The position numbers and the translations under genes were made by a program. Under the pieces are notes generated by a model. That model did no database searches, was not told the origin of the DNA, and saw only the letters and a program-made list of their open reading frames with translations. 64,000 nucleotides of DNA from Melampsora larici-populina 98AG31 (lineage: Eukaryota; Basidiomycota; Pucciniomycetes; Pucciniales; Melampsoraceae), in assembly GCF_000204055.1 (NCBI RefSeq), contig NW_006768767.1, forward strand, positions 1,656,498 to 1,720,497. Direction: 5' to 3'. This document shows positions 1 to 9,404 of the stretch, piece by piece. Numbering within the stretch: the stretch's first letter is position 1; each line of letters begins with the position of its first letter.

Positions 1-1240
1 GAGGCGGGTTATTGGTTTTTGTTTTAGTCCTGCATCTGACGACTTCACGACTAGTTTGCAACACAGCTCAGCAACAAGCAAAATTAAAGACATGAACAAA
101 TCAACACTCTACACCGAGTACTCTAAACAACACTTTAACACTACAATTCTCTCTTTTAATAAGGTAAGCTCCTATTCTTTCTTTTCTTCTTTTCCCTTTC
201 CTTCAAACTGATTCTTGACTGAACTAACTAAAACCCTTTCTTTTCTTCTAACTCTTTGAAACTAGGTTGCTCGTGCACAATCTCTTTTTCAAACACAATA
301 CACTCAAATCAAAACACTCAAACACTTTTACTCGATCACAAGAACATTCACACTTCGATGCGAACACCAAGACACTTTTAAGAAACACACACACCCCCTC
401 AGACACGAACACTCAGATGTGATCCAATCCGATACCCTCCTTCTTATATCTTTCAACTGCCCAAGCTCCGACCGATTCCTCCTATTCCACCTGATTGATT
501 CTGACCGATTGCTTTCTTTTACTTCGCTCCGACCGATTCTGTTTTAACTCCTTCCCTTGTTACACCTCTAATCGACGGATATGTTTGTTAATTTAGCCCC
601 TATTTGACTTGATTGTTTGGTTTCAAACCCAGGTATGTTTATTTTGTTTGGTTTCCTGTTCTTCTTTTGTTTTGTTTACTTCTGATTCAACTAATCAATA
701 CCTTTCTTCTGATACCCGTATGCTGATTGCTTTGCTTTTGATCAATCACCGAGATCTTTTTGATTTGGTTCCGTTACCTCCGATTGCTACAGATCGATTG
801 TTGTTTATCTTTCTCTTAGTGTTCACCTGACTGCTTTCTTTGTCTCCATTTTGTTTTCTTCTCTTTTTTTACTTATCTTATGTTTTGTTTTGTTTCCTAT
901 ACTTTTTTTATTTTGTTTACTTTATTACTTTGGCTTTGATGTAGGACAGTTGTCTCTGTAGATTTTGAATGAAATGATAAAATAAAATGAATTAAATTTA
1001 ACTAAAAAATTTCTCTGCTCTGATTCAGAACAAGCTATTGCGAGTGATTGTGAGTAAAAAAATTGAACTCTTTGAGCAAAATCAAATGTATAAAAAGGAT
1101 GAGTTTGGAGGAAGTTTTGCTTTCCACAACGTCATCTGTTAAGGAGTCCAATGCATCATCCACAGCTTTCCGTTCCCAGTTTGAATCATCTGATACATCA
1201 TCCACAAATGCATCTAACACAGCATCCACTGATTGTGTCA
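1..1240. other. No gene seen; pyrimidine-rich sequence
   Basis: No supportable gene. The plus strand is C/T-rich with many CTTTT and CACTC runs and several copies of a CCGATT motif (about 430-800). The composition resembles the reverse complement of the leader of the gypsy element near 53200-54850, so this may be an old LTR or leader lying in the opposite orientation. I could not align the two convincingly. The small open frames here look like chance. Confidence 0.5.
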
Positions 1241-1760
1241 TTGTTAGGAAATTGTAAGTGTACCCGTTGTTGGAGATAATTTTGATGTACTATGGAGGAA
1301 AAAAGAGGCAGGGGAAAGATGTTGTTGTTTTCCACATGGCTTACCCTTTGAATACACAGTTCCTTTCTCTAGGACAAAAATTGATTTTGTCAGTGGGTAT
1401 GTCATGAGGGTCACTGTGCATCATCTCACCATCAATATTCCAAAGTTGCCGTGGGCCAAAGATCACTAAACTTTTGGAATACTGATCAGGATGATTGATT
1501 GGTCCATAGTCAATAATATGAATTTCCGAGACCTAAGATTTACCGTTGGTCAGAGTAAATGATTGAGACCATGGAACTTGAAGGATCTTTTGCACGACAT
1601 CTTTCATACATCTTTAAATTTGTCATGCCTTTGACCTTAAAGAGATTCCCATAAATGCTGCATACTCAGTCGGAGTGGAAGTCAAAGTAAATTTCTTTGA
1701 AGGTCTCACCTTTGGAAGAGCTTTGAATCTGGAGTCATTTCGATTGGGTATTTTGTCTTG
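1240..1760 (-). pseudogene. Possible copia-type RNase H remnant
   Basis: Read on the minus strand, about 1735 to 1640 gives a stretch ending in LTSTPTEYAAF, which resembles the strand of Ty1/copia RNase H domains that usually reads like SSTEAEYIA. Downstream (about 1630-1240) open stretches continue, but only by changing frame and crossing stops. This is a weak motif-level call. If correct, it is an old, broken retroelement end; a chance match remains possible. Confidence 0.25.
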
Positions 1761-2035
1761 ATTTCTATTTTCATCTTTCATTCAAATTTTTCATTTTTTG
1801 TTTTTGAAGTTTCAGTTTAGGTTTTGATTTTTGATCTGATTTTGATTTTTCAATTTTGGTTTTTACAAATTTTTGACTAATTTTCAATTTTTAATTTTTG
1901 GGTTATCATCATTTTTGATTCCTGATTTCTATATCAACTTATTTTTTCCCTTCTTATTTCTTAATTCATGTTCTTTTGTTGGGATATTTCAATTTTGAAT
2001 TTTGAATTTTTAGTTTTATAAAAAAAATGCATTTC
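1745..2035. repeat. T-rich low-complexity tract
   Basis: Long runs of TTTTT, ATTTTT and GATTTTT dominate this stretch with no open frame. No unit is conserved enough to call a tandem repeat. Confidence 0.6.
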
Positions 2036-2053
2036 AAATACAAGGAAACATTG

Positions 2054-2117
2054 GTCAGAACTGTCCGAGGTTTTCCTTACTCTCAGTCAGAGCTGTCCAA
2101 GGTTTTCCTTACCCTCA
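2054..2117. repeat. Two tandem copies of a 32-bp unit
   Basis: The units at 2054-2085 and 2086-2117 match except for a few substitutions; both start GTCAGA, contain CTGTCC and end in a TTTTCCTTAC.CTCA block. Looser relatives of the CTGTCCG block recur near 2266 and 2453, so the repeat may once have extended over about 400 bases. The position just beyond the 3' end of the minus-strand gypsy element suggests non-coding or LTR sequence of that element. Confidence 0.7.
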
Positions 2118-2555
2118 AAAACTCACAGCCAAGATATCCTCAAAAGGGATTGGCCGAGCTGAATTAAACTTGGATAAGAACGGCCAACAATATAATTTTG
2201 TCGGTCTATTCTAATTACATTGGATAAGCCATTCTGTGTTGGACTCGGAGAGGACTGTCCGATGGTAATCCACGATAGTACCTTGGAGACAAATTGGCCA
2301 AAGGTATATATCATCGGTTGTGCTCGGCCGAGTTCAGCTTGGTTCAAAGATCTCCTTGGTAGCTGAATGTCCAAGATATCCTCAACAAAAGTGACCGCCG
2401 TAACATCGGATATTTGCCTTGGTACACAGCTACCTGATGAACACTCGGACACAACTGTCCGCTGTTAACTGGGTACCCAGAGCCAAGGATAATATGTTGG
2501 CGGTGCTGTATGCTCTGAGAGTTGCTTTACCATTGGGAACTTTTTCTGTGGGTAA

Positions 2556-2813
2556 CTATTCATCTGAATCAGCTCCTTGGTTTTTGTATTTGACCAAATA
2601 TAATATAACATCTTTGTTATCTTTATCCTTAATTCTTTTTTCTGTTAGTATCTTAAGGAACTTCTTTTCTGTCTCTGGAGTAAATTTAGGTATAATTGTT
2701 TTGCTTTTCTGGTGGAATTTATTTCCTTCAGGACAGTGATACTTTTTTACAAGGGACACTGGAAATACAGGATGTTTCCTTTCCATGTCACCTGTTAGTA
2801 TTAGTTCTACCAC
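2556..2813 (-). pseudogene. Chromodomain-like C-terminus of gypsy polyprotein
   Basis: The 85-residue frame holds a short basic stretch followed by ILTEKRIKDKD and YLVKYKNQG, which fits the first strands of a chromodomain (YxVEKIL...YLVKWKGY). Such domains direct integration to marked chromatin in chromoviruses. The frame stops just where the conserved W of a chromodomain would be expected. It is separated from the integrase core by the CACTA fold-back insertion at 2875-3719. Confidence 0.6.
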
Positions 2814-2874
2814 ATATGGTCCTATTAGCCTAGAGATAACAAAAGGTTTGACAAAGAGATCTCTTAGTTTCTTA

Positions 2875-3719
2875 CACTACAAGAAACATAACATTTTCTG
2901 GGCAGAAAATTAAATTATTTGTATACAAACATCTGGAAAGGTCAGAAACAGAGCAAAAAATATGGAAGAATATGAATCCTGTTCCTTGGTTTGAGATCTC
3001 CAATCTGCATATTTTTCCGTATTTTTAGGGTTCATATTGGTGAGTGTACTAACAATAAACCCTCATAATCATCAGGTTACCACCTGTAACAGATGATGAA
3101 ATTTGGCTGATCAGTGCCGAGAGAAAATTTTGATTACTACAAAACCCCATAACTTTGAATTCCTGGCTCAAAACACTCTTNNNNNNNNNNNNNNNNNNNN
3201 NNNNNNNNNNNNNNNNNNNNNNNNNNNNNNNNNNNNNNNNNNNNNNNNNNNNNNNNNNNNNNNNNNNNNNNNNNNNNNNNTGACTGACATTCTATTTGAT
3301 GATATGTGAAATTCAATTTCATCGGGGATATCTTTCTTTGCAGGCCCGCCACGTATTTGCTTCATTTATGAACTATCTTCAGGCAAATACCAGCTTTCCG
3401 ATGCACCCAAAATCGAGTGTTTTGAGCCATAATTGACAAAGGTATGGGGTTTTGTAGTAATCAAAATTTTCTCTCGGCACTGATCAGCCAAACTCCAGCA
3501 TCTGTCACAGGTGGTAATCTGATGATTATGAGGGTTTATTGTTAGTACACTCACCAATATGAACCCTAAAAATACGGAAAAATATGCAGATTGGAGATCT
3601 AAAACCAAGGAACAGGATGCATATTATTTCATATTTTTTGCTCTCTTTCTGCCCTTTCCAGATGTTTGTATACAAATAATTTAATTTTCTGCCCAGAAAA
3701 TGTTATGTTTCTTGTAGTG
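2875..3719. mobile_element. CACTA-type fold-back (non-autonomous) element
   Basis: Both ends read CACTACAAGAAAC inward, and the two arms (2875-3180 and the reverse complement of about 3719-3415) stay alignable for about 300 bases with scattered mismatches. TTA flanks both ends (2872-2874 and 3720-3722) as a 3-bp target duplication. CACTA ends with a 3-bp duplication define the CACTA (En/Spm) superfamily. No transposase is visible, but the centre is hidden by an assembly gap. It is inserted in the minus-strand gypsy element between integrase and chromodomain. Confidence 0.85.
3181..3280. other. Assembly gap of 100 N
   Basis: Exactly 100 N, the usual placeholder for a gap of unknown size. It lies between the two arms of the fold-back element, where near-identical inverted arms would stop short-read assembly. 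Frames drawn through it are meaningless. Confidence 0.99.
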
Positions 3720-3818
3720 TTAGATCCTTCCATGTTAGTAAAGTTTGTTGTTGACAAAAGAACTTGATCACCAACTTTGAAATTTGGTTCACATTGTGTC
3801 TTATTTCATGTTTCTTTA

Positions 3819-4658
3819 TTATGTTCTTCTAAATGTCCTTGCTCTACTGGTCATGGAAGCAAAAGATAAAGATGTGGGATAGATTTCTACATCTCTTGTC
3901 TTAAATTTTTCCTTTGGTAGACGTGCACAATAACCTCTTTCAATTTCAAAAGGTGATTTCTTTGTGGTACTATGAACACTGCTGTTGTAGGCTATTTCTA
4001 AGGCAGGTAACAAACTTAACCAGTCATGAGTATAGCCATCTTTGTCTTTGAATTCAAGACCAAAAGCGCAGTATCTTCTTACAAAGTCTTCCAATATACC
4101 AATTTTCCTTTCACTCAAACCATCAGTTTGAGGATGATAGGCTGTAGAGAAAGCCAACTTAGTCCCCATTAGTTGGAAAAGACTTTTCCAGAATTCTGAT
4201 GTGAATTTGGGGTCTCTATCACTGATAATTACTCTTGGTAATCCCACATCAGATATCAATCTTTCCCAAAAAAGAAATGCAATATCTATTGCTGGAGATG
4301 CTTTATAACATGGTGAAAATCTTGTCCGCCTAGAAAATCTGTCTACAACTACTAGACAAGTGTTATAATTCTCACTTCCTCCTGGTGGTAATCCTGTGAC
4401 AAAGTCCATATTAATCATCTGCCATGGGTAAGTTGGTGCTTCAATTTGTTGAAGAAGTCCATACCTCTTACCCGTAGCTGTATTTGCTTTCTGACACCTA
4501 TTACAGCTTGCTACATATTCTTCAGTATCTAGTTTCCATCTTATCCACCACACTGTGGTATGAATTCTCTCAAGAGTTATGTCTGTTGATAAGTGACCGG
4601 ATACAAACTCATCATGAAAAACTTTCAATATCTGTTCTTTATGAATTTTTGATACCAA
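3819..4658 (-). pseudogene. Gypsy integrase
   Basis: This 279-residue frame carries an integrase zinc finger (histidines in HDEFVSGH, then CNRC) followed by the DDE core: D in NMDFVTG, D in ISDRDPKF and E in DGLSERK. Integrase inserts the cDNA copy into the host chromosome. All three catalytic acids and the finger ligands are present, so this is the best preserved part of the element. The C-terminal part drifts into unrelated residues before the fold-back insertion. It lies directly after the RNase H frame, separated by a stop or frameshift. Confidence 0.85.
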
Positions 4659-4682
4659 AACTACAACTGATGTATGTTTTTC

Positions 4683-5531
4683 TCAAAAGTACAACAACCC
4701 TGATTGCAGTGATATCTTACCTTCTGCATAGTAACCTTTCCACGGTGATTCCAAGGTAGTTGAAAGATCTAAATCTGCTTTATCTTTAGATAAGAGTTTG
4801 AGTAATTTTAGGGTATTGGGATCCGATTGATAACTTTCTTTGATTGCTTCAAAGAACTTGTCACTCAATTCCGCCAGACTGATACCCATGACTGGAATCT
4901 CCATGTCTGTGTCCTCAAGATCCCATGCAGGATTACTGCTATTATTAGGCAGTGCCATCCTACTCAGTCCATCTGCATCATTATGCATCTTTCCTGGTCT
5001 ATGAGTTATAGTCATATGAGGTCTGTACTCTTGAATAACTAACATCCATCTCAACATATGCCTGTTGGGTGTTTTGATGTTCATGAGTGATCTAACACCT
5101 GTGCAGTCCGTAATGACTTCAAAGTAAACTCCATCTAGATAATAGTGCAATTTTTCTAGTGCCCATACTAGAGCTAAAGCTCCTAGTTGAGGTGAACTGT
5201 ATCTAGTTTCACTGTCTTTTAGTTGTCTAGAAATAAATACTATTGGTCCCTCTCTAGATTTTCCATCAATAATCTGAACTTGATGAAATGCAGCGCCTAA
5301 ACCTTCAAAAGAAGCATCTACATATAGTTTAAAAGGTTTAGTGAAGTCTGGTTGTAACAGAACGGGTGCTTCTGTTATCATCTTTTGAATCTTACTCCAG
5401 GCTTCCAATCTTTGTTTTGTCATTTCAAAGGAAACTCCGTTTGATGTCAATTTGTAAAGGAAGTTTGCAATCTTCCCATAAACTGCTAAAAAATTTCTAT
5501 AGTAACTTGCAAACCCAAGAAAACATTGCAT
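4683..5531 (-). pseudogene. Gypsy RNase H and RT connection domain
   Basis: The frame starts with FLGFASYYRNF, the conserved RT-thumb/connection motif of gypsy pol, and continues to an RNase H domain with LYVDASFEGLGA (first catalytic Asp) and VITDCTGVRSL. It ends near RMALPNN, matching the usual GLSR end of the domain before the integrase linker. RNase H degrades the RNA template during cDNA synthesis. The frame break at its start coincides with the 145-bp MITE at 5563-5707. Confidence 0.85.
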
Positions 5532-5562
5532 CTCTTCAATATTTTTAGGTGGGGTTTATTTA

Positions 5563-5707
5563 GGGCGCGTTCACTTGAGCGATTTCTGGTGAGAAATCAC
5601 ATTCTGCAAAATTTAAAGTGTCTATTTGGTGGTGTATGTTTCATTTTTGCATTAAAAATTTTACAGAATGTGATTTCCAGTCATAAATTCCTTAAGTGAA
5701 CGTGCCC
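5563..5707. mobile_element. 145-bp MITE flanked by TTA
   Basis: The ends are imperfect inverted repeats: GGGCGCGTTCACTTGAG on the left against GGGCACGTTCACTTAAG read from the right. A second inner inverted match pairs AATCACATTCTG with CAGAATGTGATT. TTA flanks both ends (5560-5562, 5708-5710). A 3-bp TWA duplication with GGGC/GCCC ends fits PIF/Harbinger-type MITEs. It interrupts the gypsy pol frame between RT and the FLGFASYYR motif. Confidence 0.8.
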
Positions 5708-6418
5708 TTAGTATTGCAACAGTCTTATTTTGATGTACTGCTATCCACAGTCCTGATAATAAATGGCCTAACACTTTCACTTCATTGAATCCAAAATTAG
5801 ACTTCTTTGGAGAAATTGTCATTCCCATGTCTTTAATTTTCTTCAAGACTATTTCTAAACATATGGTATGTTCATCATAGTTATCACGAAAAATTATTAT
5901 GTCATCTATGAAAATTTGAGCCATCCTTCTCTCAATTCTTTGCTGAATTCTGTGTCCATCATCCGTTGGAGAAATGCTGGTGCATTTTTAATTCCAGATG
6001 GCATTCTAACAAACTCATATATACCCATATGACAAATTATCATGAGGAATATCCTACTCATGATTTCTACTATGTTTTGATGAAAACCTGTCAAAACCTC
6101 CATGAGCGTAATATATCTTGCTTTACCCAGGTTAATCAAGACATGTTCAGTTCTGGGTAATGGATACCTATCTGGTTCAGTATAAGTATCAAGTGCTCTG
6201 AAATATCCGCACAATCTTGATTCGCCATGATGCCAAGCAATGATGACTGGTGATCTTATATCTATTTCTTCTGACCTGCCTACCTTTCTAATTACTCCCA
6301 GTCTCAAGAGTTCATCAATATGCTTTTCAATTTCTACTCTGTTCCTGGGACTAGCAGGATACACAGCTTTCCTCAATATTGGAGGATAAGGCTTCTCCAT
6401 GGTGAGTTTAATGCTCAC
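5708..6418 (-). pseudogene. Gypsy reverse transcriptase
   Basis: The frames 6418-5906 and 5924-5708 hold the RT core: YPLPRTEHVL, YITLMEVLTGFHQ, RMPSGIKNAPAFLQRMM and IFIDDIIIF. They are joined by a frameshift near 5915. The catalytic position usually read as D in LDVxxGFHQ is E here, while both Asp of the FIDD box are kept. With the missing Asp, the frameshift and the downstream MITE, the enzyme is presumably dead. The family is certain; whether the Glu arose before or after decay is not known. Confidence 0.88.
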
Positions 6419-6449
6419 TTGATGCTTTCTAATTCTTTCTCACCCAATT

Positions 6450-6984
6450 CAAATTGATGTTTATATTGGATAATTAGGTCAACAAATGTTTTCTTTTCAC
6501 CTGCTGTAAGTTTAGGACTAAACTTTGCTTCATTGATTTCAGGCATCAAATCATCTTCCTTCTCACACGAGACTTTTTCCAATTCAGGTTGGGAGTTATC
6601 AAGTTCATTTGTATTTCTTTCTTGACTTGTAATCCTGACAGAATTGGTCTCTGAAGTGGTAAACCAAATTTTTGCTTTTTGGCATCATTGCCAAATGTAA
6701 AAAAATTATCTTTACTATGAAAGATATCAATCCCTTGGACCAGGAGCAAGCTTCTAGAAAAGAGAATAGGTTACAGGTGCCATAGGGGGATGTAGTGATG
6801 ACAAACATTCTTGGTAAGCCTTGCTCTCAGCACATGATCATGTTGCTGTGCTTCTTTACCATCCCCAACAAAAGACTTCCCTCATGACTCTTTGAGGATG
6901 CTCTTTACCTTCTCGCTAATCACTTATAACCTGTGGTCAATCCTGAACTCCATTCTTCCCACATTTTTATTCTCAAGACATCTT
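6450..6984 (-). pseudogene. Decayed gypsy protease/linker region
   Basis: Between the zinc knuckle and RT lie short overlapping frames (6808-6546) with no recognisable DSG or DTG protease motif. By position this is where protease should be. I see only fragments, so protease is either lost or too diverged to read. Confidence 0.45.
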
Positions 6985-7197
6985 CTAAATCATCTTCCCT
7001 TGCCCTCTACATGTCTTCCACACATGTGTTGGGTCTGTACTACCACATTTATTACAGGATTTATTACCTTTTCTCTCAGTAGTAGATGGTTGAGCTCTAG
7101 TGCTGCTAGTCTGCGCAGTGTTGTCAACAGTCTTGTTGAATTGTTCTTGATTGGTATATTCCTTTTTACTGGTACCATACATTAACAATTTCTTCAA
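6985..7197 (-). pseudogene. Gag zinc knuckle
   Basis: The frame contains CNKCGSTDPTHVWKTC, a CCHC-like cluster with longer spacing than the canonical retroviral knuckle. It is preceded by a Ser/Thr-rich and basic segment, as in the nucleocapsid part of gypsy Gag. It follows the Gag body in the same direction with a frame change. Confidence 0.65.
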
Positions 7198-8134
7198 AGG
7201 CTAAAATAAATTCTGTCGAGTTACCTGTAGGTCCAATTATATTCCCAATTGGAATTTGCATAGTACCTGGTATCATCCATAATATTTTGTTAACAACTTC
7301 AGTGCTTGTAGCATCAGGTTTGAAACTTTTAACTCTCTGTTGTTGTTTACTAGCCCATTTCACACAATCAGTATGAAATTCAGGTTGAAACCTATCTCTT
7401 AAGAAGGCTCTTTCCATGTTAAATCCTCCACTGGCTGTTTCCAAGGCTGCCACTATACTATACTATACTACACTATACTTTGACTATACTTGGTATAGTA
7501 TAGTTCAACTATACTGTACTTGAACTATAAATGGTATAGTATAGTACAACCATACTCATCTATACTATACTATACTGTGCAGTATAGTTGAACATGCTGA
7601 TGGAAAACTCGTGTAACCCTTGTCCATGTATAGTTGATCAATTGATACTATACTGAGTGTAGTTGAGAAAAGTATAGTTCCAACTATACTATACAGAGTA
7701 TAGTATAGTACAATTTAACCTATACTATACCCAACTATACTCATAACTGTATAGTATAGTGGCACCCTTGCTGTTTCCAAATCTATTTTGAATGGCTTCT
7801 TTCCATTCTGCCCATTTTCTACTCCTGGGTCCATCTTTCATTTCGTCTGAAAGCCATTGTCTTGCAACACCTGTAAATACAATCAATAATTTTGAAGCAA
7901 TCAAAATATCAGGCATCATTATTTTAACTGGTGCTTTTTCTACCCAGTCTATAAATTCTTGGTGATTGTACTCACCTTCTCCACAGAAAGTTGGCCAATC
8001 TTTACACAAGGACCACCAGATCCCCGCTTGACGTTGAGGGGGGTTGACAGCCTTGCAATTGTGTCCCAAGTGTGTCTGATCCCATCTGCCTTTGTGTGTC
8101 CTAGCCTTAGCCAGTGCTTAGGGAAACATCTCAT
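7166..8134 (-). pseudogene. Gypsy Gag body, split by a MITE
   Basis: The upstream half (8069-7779) includes DWPTFCGEGEYNHQEFIDW and VARQWLSDE, a gag-domain signature common in fungal gypsy elements. The downstream half (7453-7166) continues with FNMERAFLRDRF and VKWASKQQQR. The two are separated by the 327-bp insertion at 7443-7769. Even without the insertion the frames do not align, so at least one further frameshift has occurred. Gag would form the particle that packages element RNA. Confidence 0.8.
7443..7769. mobile_element. 327-bp TATAG-rich MITE
   Basis: Inverted ends are AAGGCTGCCACTATACTATA on the left and AAGGGTGCCACTATACTATA read from the right (one mismatch). GCTGTTTCC is present at both borders (7434-7442 and 7770-7778), a 9-bp match in which an 8-bp duplication would fit hAT-type transposition. 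The interior is almost entirely CTATA/TATAG motifs on both strands, so it can fold extensively. It carries no coding sequence and splits gag. Confidence 0.8.
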
Positions 8135-9198
8135 GATCAGTGAGCTTGACCATCTTTGAGCTCTCAGCTTGTGCTGAACTCCTCATTCAAGGGAAATTAG
8201 GGGAAATTCCGCTTAGAAAACTGGATGAGCCTATCTGGAAAACTGAACTTTGATATTTCACATGGAAAAATTTCAACAAACTCCATGAACCCATTATACA
8301 GTCTAACCCGCGCAAATGAATAATTTGGGGCGACTCACTTTCGTATGCAAATGAATGGGTTATGCTTTTTGACCTACACCCCCAAAATGCATAAAAATAT
8401 GCATTTAGATTGTGGGGTGCATTGTATAAACTTATGCATTAGTACGGTTATTGTATTGCCTCATATGACAGAAGCAAGTGTGAAAGGGGAGGTCGGAAAT
8501 TTTCATTAAGATACTATGTAGTATCTGTATGAAAAGAACAATAAAGGTTCATTTTAAGGACATTTGTTGTCTATGTAGTAGGAGGTGAACAAAACAAAAG
8601 GATTGTTTTGTCCAATTATATATCAAACAAATTCACATCTTCACACACACACACTTCAAGGATGACAGTAGAATAACATCATTATCAAGAGAAGTCCCCA
8701 TTTCCTCCTGCTGGGTCCCTTTCAAACAGTATAACCCTCCACATGTCCAAAAGATCTCTCCCCAAGATTCCTCCTATCTTCATTACACATGTACGCAGTG
8801 TGTTTGAATGATGTATTATCTCTTTCGTCACAAGTCATTGTTCTTTTTCCTTCATTCCCCAATTTCCATAAACCCACACTTTGCATATTGGTTCCACATG
8901 ACATAAACCATAAACCACCTTTTCAAAATTACCTTGCTCAAAACTCTTCACTCAATTATGATATGTCAATGATCAACTACCCTCAATTTCAAACTCAACA
9001 TATGCCTTGCTTTCTCATTCTTGACATAGGATTCAGTAAGTTAGATTTGATTGTTTGATTTCATCATTTCATCTTCTAAATTTGATACTAACGGATTCGT
9101 TGCGTTGATGGTTTACTTTATCGATTGATTTTTAGGATCTTTACCCAATCATGAGGTTTTTGATGTATTCTATTCTCGACAACCTTACAGTTTCAATA
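8135..9198. other. No gene seen
   Basis: Intergenic stretch upstream of the minus-strand gypsy gag, where its 5' LTR should be; no LTR could be recognised. It holds a short CA microsatellite (about 8642-8654) and several ATGCAT/ATGCAAAT motifs (8330-8440). Open frames here are short and unrecognisable. Confidence 0.5.
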
Positions 9199-9402
9199 AG
9201 GGGTTTCAAGTTTGTATAATTTTTGTGTGATTTTTACAAATTTGGGCAAGTTTTTTGTAAAAATTTTTTGCCTAAAAACAACGTATTTTTAAAACGGGAG
9301 ACATAAAAAGGTCCCCCGTTTCAAAAAAATACGCACATTTTACGACAACGGCCAAATTTTTGTAACGTAAAAATACGTAAAAAAACTTAACTTGAAACCC
9401 CT
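9199..9402. mobile_element. 204-bp MITE flanked by TA
   Basis: The ends AGGGGTTTCAAGTT and its inverse (AACTTGAAACCCCT) are perfect 14-bp inverted repeats, flanked by TA on both sides (9197-9198, 9403-9404). The interior includes an imperfect hairpin of AAACGGGAGAC against GGTCCCCCGTTT near 9291-9327 and AT-rich palindromic arms with ACGTA repeats. A TA duplication fits Tc1/mariner (Stowaway-like) MITEs. No coding sequence. Confidence 0.75.
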
Positions 9403-9404
9403 TA

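Larger units (their letters stand above)
2556..8134 (-). mobile_element. Degenerate Ty3/gypsy (chromovirus-like) retrotransposon
   Basis: Read right to left on the minus strand, the order is gag (8134-7166), CCHC zinc knuckle (about 7100), a poorly conserved protease region (6800-6450), reverse transcriptase (6418-5708), RNase H (5531-4683), integrase (4658-3819) and a terminal chromodomain-like segment (2813-2556). RT before integrase defines Ty3/gypsy, and a chromodomain after integrase is the hallmark of chromoviruses. The frame is broken repeatedly by stops, frameshifts and three inserted elements, so it cannot be autonomous. No flanking LTR pair could be recognised by eye. Confidence 0.9.

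Noticed and set aside
609..830. 73-codon plus frame with hydrophobic stretches
   Set aside because: The sequence is pyrimidine-rich, which gives Phe/Leu-rich translations by chance; no splice or promoter context.
3103..3365. Open frames crossing 3181-3280
   Set aside because: They run through 100 N and therefore have no meaning.
7443..7769. TATAG array as a CRISPR or satellite array
   Set aside because: It has inverted ends and a flanking duplication, no regular spacer structure, and the organism is a eukaryote.
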